NCBI RefSeq assembly: GCF_029407905.1 | Contig: NC_073646.1 | Coordinates: forward strand, 10,310,001-10,374,000 | Source: Bubalus kerabau | Taxonomy: Eukaryota > Chordata > Mammalia > Artiodactyla > Bovidae | DNA length: 64,000 bases | Direction of reading: 5' to 3' | Shown here: in pieces, positions 21,690-32,245 of the stretch | Layout of the letters: the number at the start of each line of letters is the position of its first letter | Numbering within the stretch: position 1 is the stretch's first letter | The notes under the pieces: model-generated | Database searches by the model: none | Seen by the model: only the letters and a program-made list of their open reading frames with translations | What the model was told of the DNA's origin: nothing | Position numbers and translations under genes: made by a program

Positions 21690-22060
21690 ACCCTCCACTC
21701 CCTTGCTTGACATCATTCAATAACTCCTGGAGCGCTAGGTTAAGTCCATGTTCCTTAGCGTCCAGGACCTTCCTGGAATTCCCTCGCCTTTCTCTTGCCA
21801 CTTCTGTCCCCTGAATTTGAACTTGATGCTTAGAGCCCCCATCACAAGACACCCCATCTCAGGCACACCAGCTTGCTCCTGCTGTTTTCTCTGCTTGGAA
21901 AGCTCTTCTCCAACCTCTTTATCTCCTTACTGTGCCTCCTCCAGGAAGTCTTCCTGACCCTCCCAGTGGGGTCAGCACCCTTCTATGATCAGGAGGCAAT
22001 TTCTGTTCCCTTGGCCATTTGAGCCATCTAGGCCATCAGCACTCCATGGGGTGCTGTCAG
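21690..22060 (+). mobile_element. L2 LINE internal fragment
   Basis: CACACCAGCTTGCTCCTGCT, TTCTCTGCTTGGAAAGCTCT and CCTCCAGGAAGTCTTCCTGA reproduce the recalled L2 order. Confidence 0.7.
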
Positions 22061-22200
22061 GGTAGACCTTGGGGGCATCCTTCATCCTCTGCTCCCCAAT
22101 CATCCCCTCTCCCCATCCCCCACCCAACCCTCTATCAAAGGTTATCTGAGGTTCTCTGTTGTGTGCCAGGCCCATGAGGATTACAAGAGAAAGGCCTGTG

Positions 22201-22295
22201 TCTCATTGGGGAAGGGTCCACCCAGTACCCCAGAGTGGGCTTGCCTGATGCAAGCCAGGCAACCCAGAACCAGTGTGAATTTTGCTTAATAATTT
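22201..22295 (+). repeat. Unclassified inverted repeat, left arm
   Basis: This 95-bp stretch aligns in reverse complement with 23303-23395 at about 85 percent, counted by eye (about 12 mismatches and two 1-bp gaps). Both arms keep an inner palindrome: GGCTTGC, a 5-base spacer, GCAAGCC. I do not recognise the family. Confidence 0.7.
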
Positions 22296-22324
22296 ATGCC
22301 AGTTCTTCTTGCCTTTTTGAGGAA

Positions 22325-22722
22325 TGTTACAAGCTGAATTGTGCCCACCCCCCACCCAATTCATATGTTGAAATCCTAAGCCCCAGCACCTCAAGGCATG
22401 ACTGTATTTGGAGGCAGGGGTCTCGGAAGGGGTGATTAAGTTAAAATGAGGTCATATGGGTGGACCCTAATTCCAACATGACTAGTGTCCTTAGGAGAAG
22501 AGGAAGGGAGGATACAGACACTACAGAGGGAAGACCACCTGAAGACATACAGAGAAGGTGGCCACCTGCAAGCCAAGGAGAGAGGCCTCAGAAGAAATCA
22601 ACCCTGCCGACACCTCAATCTTGGACTTCCAGCCTCCAGAACTGTAAGATAAATTTCTCTTGTTTAAGCCAGTCAGTCTGTAATATTGAATACTTTGTTA
22701 TGGAAGTTCAAACCAACTAACA
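22325..22722 (+). mobile_element. MLT1-type MaLR LTR
   Basis: The landmarks in order are TTACAAGCTGAATTGTGCCC, AATTCATATGTTGAAATCCT, GACTGTATTTGGAGGCAGGG, GCAAGCCAAGGAGAGAGGCC, CTTGGACTTCCAGCCTCCAG, TTTGTTATGGAAGTTC and CTAACACA. It is nearly full length with no internal provirus. Confidence 0.9.
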
Positions 22723-22734
22723 CAGGGGGGTCAC

Positions 22735-23065
22735 AGTTGTGTTTCTGCCTTCATAAAATGGAGATAACAATGGAGACACATCATAATGTTGTTGGCAGGA
22801 TTGAGTGATTTAAATGCATGTAAAGCAGAAATGGACAAATGCTGTGAAAGTGTTAGTTGCTCAGTTGTGTCCTTGTGAGCCCGTGGACTGTAGCCCGCCA
22901 GGCTCTTCTGTCCATGGAATTCTCCAGGCAAGAATACTGGAGCAGGTAGTCATGCCCTTCTCCAGGAGATCTTCCCAACCTAGGGATCGACCCAGGTCTC
23001 TCTCATTGCAGGCAGATTCTTTACCTTTTGAGTTAGTTGCTGTTTACTGTGGCTATTATCATTGT
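22735..23065 (+). mobile_element. MIR-like fragment split by Bov-tA
   Basis: TGCCTTCATAAAATGGAGAT and GTTGGCAGGATTGAGTGATT resemble the MIR 3' half. The tail TTACTGTGGCTATTATCATT resumes after the SINE at 22838-23036. Confidence 0.55.
22838..23036 (-). mobile_element. Bov-tA SINE
   Basis: The reverse-strand copy runs from GTGAAAGTGTTAGTTGCTCA to GCAGATTCTTTACCTTTTGA and has lost part of the CGACTCTTTGCGACC segment. Confidence 0.9.
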
Positions 23066-23302
23066 CATCCAGCTGGGACAGACAGGACTTAGCAGTGAGA
23101 AATAAGAGGATGCCACACCAGGAGGAATCAAAGGATCCCTGAATTAAGAAAAAAAAACTGGAAAGGCCACTTGGTTTGATGAATCCTTGGTGATGAATAA
23201 GGAAACCCAAAGATGGCAAGGGACTTTGGTCTCATGGTAATGGGAGAGCCTCAGGGCTGAAACAGAACCTCCAGGCTATGCCATCCTGCTGGTTGTGGGT
23301 TT

Positions 23303-23395
23303 TAATTATTAAGAAAATTCATGCAAGTTCTTGGTTGCCTGGCTTGCGTCAGGCAAGCCGACACTGGGGTGCTGGGTGACCCTTCCCTGATGAGA
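23303..23395 (-). repeat. Unclassified inverted repeat, right arm
   Basis: It is the partner of 22201-22295 in reverse orientation, 1.0 kb away. MLT1, MIR and a SINE lie between them. The pairing runs up to GGGAAGGG on the outer side and to AATAATT on the inner side. Confidence 0.7.
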
Positions 23396-24245
23396 TGCAG
23401 CTCCTTGAGGAGGAAGCTGTCTGGCCGCTGGGGTGAAGGAAACAGCTGCTCCCAGATTCACGTATACTAAGATACTTACTCCAAGGCCTCTCCAGGCATC
23501 CAGGCAGCCAAGCGCTCCCCTCCTGTGGGAGCTTTGCCCGGGATCTGGGGCTGAGCGGAGATCATGAGGGCCCCTCCCTCTAGACAGTGTCTAGGAGCCG
23601 GGAGAAAAAGGGACTTCACGGGCTGACTTTGAGCTGGTCCAAGCCACGACGATGCAGAAGGCAGGCGGGGCCCAGTCCTTCCTCCGGCCGATCGCTGTCC
23701 CCCTGAGCCAACAGTGTGCCATGCTGGCCTCCTGTTTGGATGAGCGGAGTCCTGAAGTGCAGGAGTGAGGGCTGCTTTCTAAGCCACCTCCAGACAGACA
23801 TCTACTGCCTGCCAGCCAGGCACTGAGCGGTGGCCCCAGAAACCCCTCCATGACTAGGGGACTCAGGCTGAAGGAACCCTCAAGTCCCCAGCTCTGAAGT
23901 CATCCAAATGTGATATCAGCATGTAATCAACGGTAAACAATTTAGTGAAATGTTTTACATTCTGTTTTTTTGCACTAAGTCCTGGAGGCCCAGTGTGTAT
24001 CCTACATTTCAGCATTTCTTTGTTGGACTCGCTCCCGCCATGCTCCGAGGCCACATGAGGCTGGCAGCTGTAGGGCCGGACAGTGCAGCGCTCAACCCTG
24101 GAGTTTTTTCTTAGGCTGAATTCAAATCCAACACCCTACCAGTTATTCATGTTGGCTTTTGTTTTGTCCACTGTGTGTACAGTCTTATCAGCTATTGGGT
24201 AATAATTAGTAACTTCAAATCAACAGCTTTGTTATGCTCTCAATT
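23396..24245. other. Intergenic unique DNA
   Basis: GC-rich on the left, AT-rich on the right. Short frames have no recognisable domain. No repeat was identified. Confidence 0.5.
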
Positions 24246-24249
24246 CTGT

Positions 24250-24471
24250 GCCAGGCTTTGCAGGTGGCACTCGTGGTAAAGAACCCGCCTGCCAATCAAT
24301 GCAGGAGACGTAAGTGATGCGTTCGATTCCTGGGTTGGGAAAATCCCCTGGAGCAGGGCATGGCAACCCACTCCAGTATTCTTGCCTGGAGAATGCCGTG
24401 GACAGAGGAGCCAGGTGGGCTTCAGTCCATGGGGTTGCAAAGAGTCAGACTCAACTGAAGCGACTTAGCAT
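24250..24471 (+). mobile_element. Bov-tA SINE
   Basis: The plus-strand copy runs from GGCTTTGCAGGTGGCACTCG to CAGACTCAACTGAAGCGACT. Confidence 0.9.
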
Positions 24472-24484
24472 CCAACTCTGTGCC

Positions 24485-24745
24485 AGCCAGTGAGATGAAT
24501 ACCTTACATGGATTCTATTAAAACCCACACAGCGGGGTCGGATGGAGTGGGAGACTGCATAGCACTGGAACTCCACTCAGTGCTCTATGGTGAACTAATG
24601 GGAAGGAACTCCAAAAAAGAAGGGATTTATGTACCTAAGTGTGGCTGGATTCATTTTGCTCTACAGCAGAAACTAATACAACATTGTAAAGCAGCTATAT
24701 TCCAATAAAAATATAAAAATAAAAAGTATTTTTAAAAAAAGAAAA
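24485..24745 (+). mobile_element. Artiodactyl L1 3' end
   Basis: CTCAGTGCTCTATGGTGAAC, GGAAGGAACTCCAAAAAAGA, CAACATTGTAAAGCAGCTAT and TCCAATAAAAATATAAAAAT with an A-rich tail match the L1 3' UTR. Confidence 0.8.
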
Positions 24746-24779
24746 TAAAGGTGATAAGATTTCACATTAAATAAAACCC

Positions 24780-24912
24780 TCACAGGGGAACTGCCTGGTG
24801 GTCCCATGGTTAGGACTCTGAATTTTCACTACTGAGGGCACAGGTTCAATCCCTGGTCAGGAAACTAAGATCCCACAGGCCACAAGGGTGAGGCCAGAAA
24901 AAAACAAATAAA
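24780..24912 (+). mobile_element. CHR-type SINE
   Basis: GGGGAACTGCCTGGTGGTCC and GGTTCAATCCCTGGTCAGGA then AACTAAGATCCCACAGGCC with an AAACAAATAAAT tail identify it. Confidence 0.85.
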
Positions 24913-25039
24913 TGACACCCCACACAGCCCTAGTGTTATTTTTCAAATGAAGACAGGAAATCAAAAAGGTCACACAGACAGCAAATGAGAAAACCAGGAC
25001 GTGGCCCCAACCAAGTCTGGGGCTCATTCTCTCAGCCTC

Positions 25040-25870
25040 TGACACTGTGATTGATGCCAACCATTTGTGACGATTGAACATGTGACATGTGGCTATCCCG
25101 AACGGAGGTGCACCGTACAAGCCACCCTCAGAGATGTTAGATGTTGCAGGTTCAGTTTCAGACCATCGCAATAAAGCAAATATTACAATAAAGCAAACGT
25201 TGCAGTAAAGCAAATATCCCAGTACAGCAGGTCACATGAATTTTTGGTTTCCCAGTGCACAGAAAAGTCAGGCTTACAGTACACTGTCGTCTGTAAAGTG
25301 AGCAGTGGCATATGCCTAAATGTACATACCTTAATTTGAAAATACTTTATTGCTTAAAAAAAATGTCAAGCATCATCTGGAGCCTTCGGTGACCTGTAGG
25401 CGTAACATCCAAGGTCACCCATCACAGATCACCGTAATAAATATCATTGAAAGGAAAAAGCCATGTGAGACGTACCAAAATGTGACACAGACACATGAAG
25501 TGAGCGAACTGTTGGAAAAAATGCCACCAAATTTGCTTACCAGAAGGTTGCCACAAACCTTCACTCTGAAAAGAAACAAAACCAACGACCAAAAAAGCAA
25601 TAACTGTGCAAAGCACAATAAAAGGAAGCCCAATAAAACAAGGTATGCCTGTAAGTGTAAAATACACACCAGATTTCCAAGATAAAAGTCGAAACAAAAA
25701 CCAATAAATAATTTTTATCTTGATCATGTGTCGAAGTGATTCTTTTGGTTAAGTACAATACATGACTAAAGTAATTTCACCTGTTTTTGCTTTTTTTTTA
25801 AAAGCGGCTGTTGAAAGTTTTAAATGTCATGTGTGGCTGGCATTATGTTTTATTGGACCATGCTGCTCTC
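25040..25870. mobile_element. Old DNA-transposon-like repeat split by Tigger
   Basis: The left part ends CGGAGGTGCACCG before TA. The right part begins after TA with AGTGTAAAATACACACCAGA and continues with AATAATTTTTATCTTGATCA, TAATTTCACCTGTTTTTGCT and GGCATTATGTTTTATTGGAC. Joined across one TA they give an uninterrupted older mammalian repeat. Its family name is not certain. Confidence 0.6.
25118..25651. mobile_element. Tigger1-type pogo element (non-autonomous)
   Basis: ACCATCGCAATAAAGCAAAT, TTTTTGGTTTCCCAGTGCAC, GTACATACCTTAATTTGAAA and a 3' end AACAAGGTATGCCTG match Tigger. TA flanks both ends (25116-25117 and 25652-25653). The internal plus frame 25350-25685 is a relic without an intact transposase. 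Confidence 0.85.
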
Positions 25871-25984
25871 GCCCATTTCCTTCTGGGCTAAATAGTCTCC
25901 CTGCCTTCAACCATTCACACATGACGTCATTTCTAATCCCTTCCCGGAGGTGCCGCTGGAAGCGAACTTCAGGGCTTTTAGAAG

Positions 25985-26640
25985 CAAACAATGTCCGGCT
26001 GACTGTTCTTCTATTTGCTTGTTCACATCCTTTGGCCAGTTTGAGTTTGAGTGGTTTTATCCTTTTGTTCCATTGAGGGACCTCTTTGTAACTAGAGGTC
26101 ATTTGTTGCAACTGACCTACTTGTTGCAGAGTTGCAAATATTTTTTCCTGGTCATTATCCGTCTTTCAACTTTTTCTATGGTATCCTTGACTATACAGAT
26201 TCTGTTTTTCTGTAGCCAATCTGCAAATCTCCTTCAGGGGTTTCTGGGTTTTGTGTCACATGAAGGAGGAGCTCACCCACTGCCAAGTGTCTGAAAAAGT
26301 ATTATCTTGCATTTTCTTCCACTACATTAATTTTTTTTTTTTTTTGGCCACAGCATGGCATGTGGGATCCAGGGACCGAACCTGCATTCCCTACATCAGA
26401 AGCATGGGATCCCAACCATGGGACCACTAAAGAAGTCCCTATATTCACTTTTTAATCCTTTTTTCTTTCATCTAACTGGAATCTACTTCCATAAGTAGAT
26501 ATGATTTAATTTTCCCCTGAATGTGTAGCCAACTGTCCCATTTAGTGAATAATTCATTCTTTCCCCACTACTTTGAAATACCATTAAAAACAATCATCTT
26601 TAGACTCTGTTTTCCCTCTGTTGACTGGCAAGTCAGCCAC
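25985..26640 (-). mobile_element. Old L1 (L1M) antisense fragment
   Basis: TCACATCCTTTGGCCAGTTT, GTGTCTGAAAAAGTATTATC, TGCATTTTCTTCCACTAC, then after the SINE CTAACTGGAATCTACTTCC and TAGCCAACTGTCCCATTTAG. These are antisense L1 landmarks in order. Confidence 0.7.
26325..26442 (-). mobile_element. CHR-type SINE nested in L1
   Basis: A T-rich start (reverse poly-A) is followed by GGCCACAGCATGGCATGTGG and an end ACCACTAAAGAAGTCCC. Confidence 0.85.
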
Positions 26641-27490
26641 CAGCATGTACAAATTTATATCTTACCAGCTTCAGAAGCTCAGTACACAGAGGTCTCCCCT
26701 CTTCCAGCTGTCCTGGCGAACCCCCAAGGCGGACTCTCAGTGGGCTGCTTGAACCAGCATGGTGGCAGGGAGTATGCTAACTGGCCACCGCTGACCCACC
26801 TGGCTCCTTCTGGAGCAGAAGGGTGTGGTCACTTGAGAAAGTGGGGAGAGTGGTTCCTCAAAGGGAAATTGGAATGCTGGTCAAAGAAATCGATGTCTCC
26901 CATAGTGTGTACCCTCCAAGCCTGTCCCTGGGTCCCCCAAAGCCACAGTCCCTTCAAAAGGCCAGCTAGGTTTATGTCCACCCCAGGAATTCAGATCTGC
27001 CCTTGCATGGGGATTCCCGCTGGCCTGGAAAATCAGCCCAGGGAGGTTGGTGAGGACGGTCCTGCCTTCCGCTGCCCCAGGACGCTGGGCCAGATTTCGT
27101 CCCCTGCCAAAGGAGGCAGAGCTTTGGGGCTAGAAGGGAGAGGAGGAAGGAAGGATGGCCGCAGGGCGTAGCTGCTGTTTACAAACAGAAACCGCTCCTT
27201 CCTGCCCGCCCTTGAGAGTGGGGCTGTCTGGGCTGGCTGGAGCAATAGAGCTTTTACAGGGAGGTCCCCCAGAATGGCTCTTCTGGCCTCCCTCCAAAGG
27301 CCATCAGGAGACAGCCTGGGAATCCAGAGATTAGGCTCTTCTGTGAAGAGGTTTTGCAACACAAGCCAGCATGTTGACCTCGGGGAGCTGACGCCCGTAT
27401 TTCTGCATAAGATGCCCCAGCCCTCGCACCTCACGCCACAAGGCGGCACTACAAGCCCCTCCCTCTCACTCTAAGCCTGCGGGGGAGGGG
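26641..27490. other. Intergenic unique DNA
   Basis: A 216-codon plus frame (26521-27171) and a 138-codon minus frame overlap here. Neither shows a domain, and the plus frame starts in an L1 relic. A forkhead-like palindrome TGTTTACAAACA lies near 27175-27187. No gene is called. Confidence 0.45.
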
Positions 27491-27494
27491 GCGT

Positions 27495-27765
27495 GACTTG
27501 GGGTGGAGTCAACAACTGAAGCAATGCAGGAGACCCCGGTTCCACTCCTGGGTCCGGAAGATCCGCTAGAGAAGGGACAGGCTACCCACTCCAGTATTCC
27601 CTGGTGGCTCAGCAGGTAAAGAATCCACCCGCAGTGCGGGAGACCTGGGTTCGATCCCTGAGTTGGGAAGATCCCCTGGAGAAGGGAAAGGCTACCCACT
27701 CCAGTATTCTGGCCTGGGGAATTCCCTGGACAGTATAGTCCATGGGGTTGCAAAGAGTCATGAGG
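27495..27765 (+). mobile_element. Bov-tA SINE with partial duplication
   Basis: A partial head and body (GCAATGCAGGAGACCCCGGT to ACTCCAGTATTC) is followed at once by a second, more complete copy from CCTGGTGGCTCAGCAGGTAA to GGGGTTGCAAAGAGTCATGA. Confidence 0.85.
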
Positions 27766-27974
27766 CTGGAACCCCAGTTCCCTTTTGGTGGCTCCCCATC
27801 TCAATCAGCTCTTCTAGAGCCCCCAACACACACTGCCCCCATAATAATAATACACTAAAATAAGAGTAAATGCAAATACTAAAGCAAATAAGCACAAACG
27901 TCTCTTTAAAAAACTTAGCTCCATTGTTTGACACGGAATAGAACAACTAAAGGAAAGCAGGCTGCTTGCCACAC

Positions 27975-28165
27975 AAAACAAGGAATGGCTGGGTTCAAAG
28001 CTCAGTTCTGCCACTCGCTGTGATCTGGGGAACCATACACATTTTGTGCCTTTGTCAACACCTCTGTAAAATGTGGCTGAGGACGGTCCCCACCACACCC
28101 CATAAAACTGTTATGAGGATTCAAGAGACAACGTCAATAAATGCCCAATAACGGTAGCAACCAGG
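27975..28165 (+). mobile_element. MIR SINE
   Basis: GGGTTCAAAGCTCAGTTCTG then CCACTCGCTGTGATCTGGGG, CACCTCTGTAAAATGTGGCT, and GTTATGAGGATTCAAGAGAC. Almost full length. Confidence 0.88.
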
Positions 28166-28329
28166 TGATGGTAGCAAGTGGCTCTGGGAAATGAGTGGCA
28201 GCCACGTTGCAAGTGAGGGGAGGGAGAAATTGGGAAAACTCTCTGAAGTAGCATAGTGCTATTTGAAAGAAGACTTAGGTTAGTTGTCATGGATACTGAA
28301 AAACCTCGAGGGCGACCACTAAAAAATTT

Positions 28330-28605
28330 TTTAGTATATTTGATAGGCTAAGAGGAGAAAAAAATGAAATCATAAAATATTTTAAAACAGATGGCAGAAA
28401 AATAGGGGAAGAGTAAAAAAAGAATTAATTGCACTGAATACATTTACAAACATGGTAGATATCAATCCAATTCTGTCATTATATTAAATGTGAATGGTGT
28501 AAATATACCAATTAAAAAACAGAGACTGTCAGAATGGCTGTCAGAAAGACAAGACTCAACCACATGTATACAAGAAACCGACTTTAAATCTGAACAAATG
28601 GGAGT
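28330..28605 (+). mobile_element. Old L1 internal fragment
   Basis: TATTAAATGTGAATGGTGTA, AATATACCAATTAAAAAACA, GAGACTGTCAGAATGGCTGT and ACAAGAAACCGACTTTAAAT recall the L1 ORF2 5' (endonuclease) region. It is decayed. Confidence 0.65.
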
Positions 28606-28614
28606 TCTAGCAGA

Positions 28615-28995
28615 AGGTAAAGGGCTGTGGAGTCGAACTGCCCAGGTTTGATTGATAACTGTTTCTTTAACCTCGCTGAGACTCAGTTTTCTCTTCTGTA
28701 AAATGGGATCATAATAGTTTTGATTGTGTAGAGGTATTTTGAGCATTCGATGAGCTAATTCATATAAAGCATTTAGAGCAGTGACTGATGGGGCTTCCCT
28801 GGAAGTCCAGTAGTTGAAACTCTGTGCTTCTACTTGGGGAGCATGGGTTTGATCCCTGGTCAGGGAACTAGAATCTCACACGTCACTTGGTGTGGTCAAA
28901 TGTTAAAAAAAAAAAAAAAAAAAGGATAGTGACTGGCACACAGTACTGTTTAGAGCATGGTGGTTTTGCTGCTGCTGTTATTATTATTATCAAGT
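28615..28995 (+). mobile_element. MIR SINE split by a CHR SINE
   Basis: The left part has GCTGTGGAGTCGAACTGCCC, CTGAGACTCAGTTTTCTCTT and CTGTAAAATGGGATCATAAT. A right scrap, GTGACTGGCACACAGTACTG, resumes after the CHR SINE at 28788-28923. Confidence 0.85.
28788..28923 (+). mobile_element. CHR-type SINE in MIR
   Basis: TGGGGCTTCCCTGGAAGTCC to a poly-A tail of about 20 at 28904-28923, with GATCCCTGGTCAGGGAACTA in the body. Confidence 0.9.
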
Positions 28996-30525
28996 GTATC
29001 TTCAGGACAAGTTCCAGCCAGCTTTTTGCTTCCAAGCTTCCCCTAAATAGAAACTCTACAACCATCATTTTTTCCTTGAGTTTTAGGTCAAGATCACCTG
29101 CATAATTTCCAGGGTCTAGTGCAAAATGAAAGTGCAGGATCCCCTACTCAAAATATTCAAGATTCCCACATTGGTCCTGGCAGGGCATTAAATCGAGTGC
29201 AGGGTCCTTTTGTGTGATGGCCCAGGTCTCATGCCTATGAAGCTGGCTCTGCTGAAGATCCACAGACCGAGAGGGCAAGGTCAGAATCCAGGAGGCCAGC
29301 CATGCCTCCCCTCCCCCTCCCGGCCCCAACCTGCTCCACCTGACAGGTCAGAAACTCAGGGACCTCCTGCCTGTGGGCACACCTCACTCCTCCGACCCGA
29401 CCCGTGGAACCTTGGCCCAGATGTGTGCCTTGCCAAACAAATGCCTTGCTGCCTGCTTCCTTTTGAAATCCTGAACCCAGGATTCCGAGGGGGCCTCCTT
29501 TCTGTGAACCCACTGGAGCAGAACCGGGGGCCACGTTTGGGAAGGAGAATATACTGGGGGTAGCTAACACTGATTCAGCTTTGCTCAGGGGTGGGCTGAG
29601 CATTCCTGGTTTCAGGGGGATGCCTGCTCCTAGGAGCCCTGGGCAGGAACAAGTCCCAGCCTGTCCACGTGCTCCCCACCTTCCAGTCACCCAGTTGGCC
29701 ATGTACATGCACCCGCCCCCCAGGGGAGGAGGGAGGCTGGCAGAGACTTCAGGGCTTTTTGCCTCTCAGGGGCTCTGTTTACCTAGCCTGGCAAAGTCCA
29801 GGGGCTCCAGCTCTCTCTGGACCCTCTCTCCCCTGTCCTAAAGGTCACCACTCACAAGCCCTTGACCTCTGGGGCCCTTGGAGCTGCTCCCAGGGAGGCA
29901 GGGTGCAGGCAGGGCAGGGGAGCAGGGGGCCCGGCCGGCTGGCACAGGCAGTGGCGTAAGTGACAGCTCCAGGGTGCCCAGCCGCCCGGGCGATTCCCGG
30001 CGAGCGTGGGCAGCCTGCGAACAAGCCTTCAGTGTCCGTGCAGCCCACCCAGCTCCGAAACACATCCTCTCTGTTTTCTGGGGGGTGGGGCCTGATCGTA
30101 ACCCCTGAGGGCCCAGTGACTGCAGGATACCCGTCATCTCCCACCCCTATTTTATATCCCCATCCATCCTCTCCTTCATCAAGAGGGAGGGACTCCCCGC
30201 AGACCTGGGTGCAAGCCAGCTGGTTGTTTTGTTTTTTTTTTTTAATCTCAAAGATCTTGTCCATCCCAGCCTGGGCAGGGCCCAGGAAAAGCCTCTGGCT
30301 CCATCCGTCCTCTCTTTCCATTCCCTACCCCCTCAGAAATGAACGTCGCAGGCGTTCTGCCAAGCTCAAAATCCTGAAATGCAAGCCACCGCCTCGTGGG
30401 TGCCCAAGAAGAGTCGGGGTGGGGCTGGCTCCCTTGGTGGCACCAAACCCCTCCTCCCCTTACACTTTCCACTCTGGCATCAGACATAGAGCCCCTCCCC
30501 CGAGACCCACACCCCAACTCTAGGG
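28996..30525. other. Intergenic GC-rich unique DNA
   Basis: Many overlapping frames occur (up to 187 codons) with proline- and glycine-rich translations, but no domain and no consistent splice framing. A moderately CpG-rich patch sits near 29930-30050. No repeat was recognised. Confidence 0.45.
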
Positions 30526-30527
30526 CG

Positions 30528-30766
30528 TGCATGAGTGCTAGGTCACTTCAGTCGTGTCTGACTCTTTGCTACCCCATGGACTGTAGCCCACGAGGCTCCT
30601 CTGTCCATGAGATTTTTTAGGCAAGAGTACTGGAATGGGTTGCCATGCCTTCCTCCAAGGGCAGGGGCGGGAGGTCCTTCCTGATTCAGGGATCAAACCC
30701 ATGTCTCCTGTGTCTCCTGCCTTGGCACGCAGGTTCTTTACCATTAGCGCCATCTGGGAAGCCCAC
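30528..30766 (-). mobile_element. Bov-tA SINE
   Basis: The copy runs from TCACTTCAGTCGTGTCTGAC to GCGCCATCTGGGAAGCCCA, with a short duplication of TGTCTCC in the body. Confidence 0.9.
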
Positions 30767-31455
30767 TCTAGGGCAGTGGGGAAGTTTTCAGGACCCCAGA
30801 TCCAGAGAGTGGTATGAGAGGCAGGTGTGCTCGCATGTAGAGATGGGGTGGGGTGGGGGGACAGATTGTTTGAAATCCAGGACCCCCAGGTGGAGTGGCG
30901 GTATGGAGGATGGATCTCTTTCAATTCAGACCTTAACACTTGGTGGGAGTTGAAGGGGAGGAAAGGGAGAGCAAGTGGGTGCAGGGCAGGAAATCAAGGT
31001 GCTATCTCTGCCCAAACAGCTACCAGATTGCATGAGCTAACTTGTGGAATCTCTGAACAGGGATGCCAAAACTGCGTATCTTAATTGTGTTTATTATTAT
31101 TGCTGCTGTTCCTGTTGTTACCCTGTCTTCTTTCTGGGGCCTCAGTTCCCCACAGGGGTGCACGGTGTCTCTGTCTCCACCTGGGAGACAGAGGGGAGGG
31201 GAAGTTGCCTTCCCAGATATAAGAGTGGGTTTAGCTGCCCCAGGACCGTCCCCGGGACACTTCTGTCCTCTGCTCAGAGCTCACAGGCCAGGCAGGGTTG
31301 GGTTTGTCCCCAGCTTGGGTTTGTTCATATCCTGTTCACTCTCTCAGCTCAGGGACACATCAGTCCATCTTGGGATTCTCCTAGTGTTCTGCTCTTGTGT
31401 AGGAAGGGTAATAAATACACTTGGAATTGAATTAAAGTTAGTCACTGGAACTAAT
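30767..31455. other. Intergenic unique DNA
   Basis: A 154-codon plus frame (31063-31527) has a leucine- and isoleucine-rich N-terminus, but it has no family resemblance and runs into an L2. No gene is called. Confidence 0.45.
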
Positions 31456-31639
31456 TCTATTCATTCTATAGTCATCCATGCATATTTCTTGAGGCCTGTC
31501 ATGTGCCAGATGCTGTGCTGGAGGTAAGGGTGCAAAAATAAAGAGGATGGTGCCCACCTCTGGGGACTCAGAACTGAGTGGGAGTAGGCATACACCTATC
31601 AGCCCCCCACCTACAGTAATGGAAAGGATCCCCCAAAGG

Positions 31640-31725
31640 GCTCATTAAACAGTGCCCAGAACCCCTTGCTGGGCTTTCTGACTCTAAGTCTGAGAAGGGC
31701 CCAGGAATCTGCATTTTACAAAAGG
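31640..31725 (-). mobile_element. MER5A fragment (antisense)
   Basis: TCTGACTCTAAGTCTGAGAA followed by GGGCCCAGGAATCTGCATTT is reverse MER5A. Confidence 0.6.
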
Positions 31726-31875
31726 ACTTCTCTGGTGATCCAGTGGCTAAGACTTCACATTCCCAACGCAGGGGCCCAGGTTCAATCCCTGGTCAGGGAA
31801 CTAGATCCTGCATGCCACAACTAAGAGTTCACATGCCACAACTAAGACCTGTGTAGCCAAATAAATAAATAAGAA
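31726..31875 (+). mobile_element. CHR-type SINE
   Basis: AGGACTTCTCTGGTGATCCA, then TCAATCCCTGGTCAGGGAAC, and an AAATAAATAAATAAG tail. Confidence 0.88.
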
Positions 31876-32245
31876 CTTCACAAGGGAGTTTGGAAAGGCT
31901 GGCCTAAGGAATAGGATGTATATCCAGAGCTGAGAAGGAAAGGAAGCTGCAAGGACCCATCAGGGAGAGCAAGCTAGCCCTTCCTGGGGGACTGACTGGG
32001 AGCTAAAGCACAAGGCCATTCACTGGGTGGAGAAGGGGCTCATGTTCCTGGAGCCAGAACAGCATGTGCAAAGGTCCTGTGGTGGGAAAGTGAAAGACCA
32101 GGGTGGATGGAGCACAGGAGGAAGGGGACCTGGAGAGGTGGATCAGCACTAAAGTTGGGGTGGGGGATACCCTAGGAGTCTGGGGAGCCCTGGAAAGGTT
32201 TTGTGCAAGAGGGGCTGACATGACTGATGCTTTGAAAATTTTTTT

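Larger units (their letters stand above)
31460..32245 (+). mobile_element. L2 LINE split by MER5A and CHR elements
   Basis: The left part has CATGTGCCAGATGCTGTGCT, then the insertions, then GTTCCTGGAGCCAGAACAGC, GTGCAAAGGTCCTGTGGTGG and GACATGACTGATG. The order fits one interrupted L2. Confidence 0.7.

Noticed and set aside
26521..27171. 216-codon plus-strand frame
   Set aside because: It begins inside an antisense L1 relic and shows no recognisable domain.
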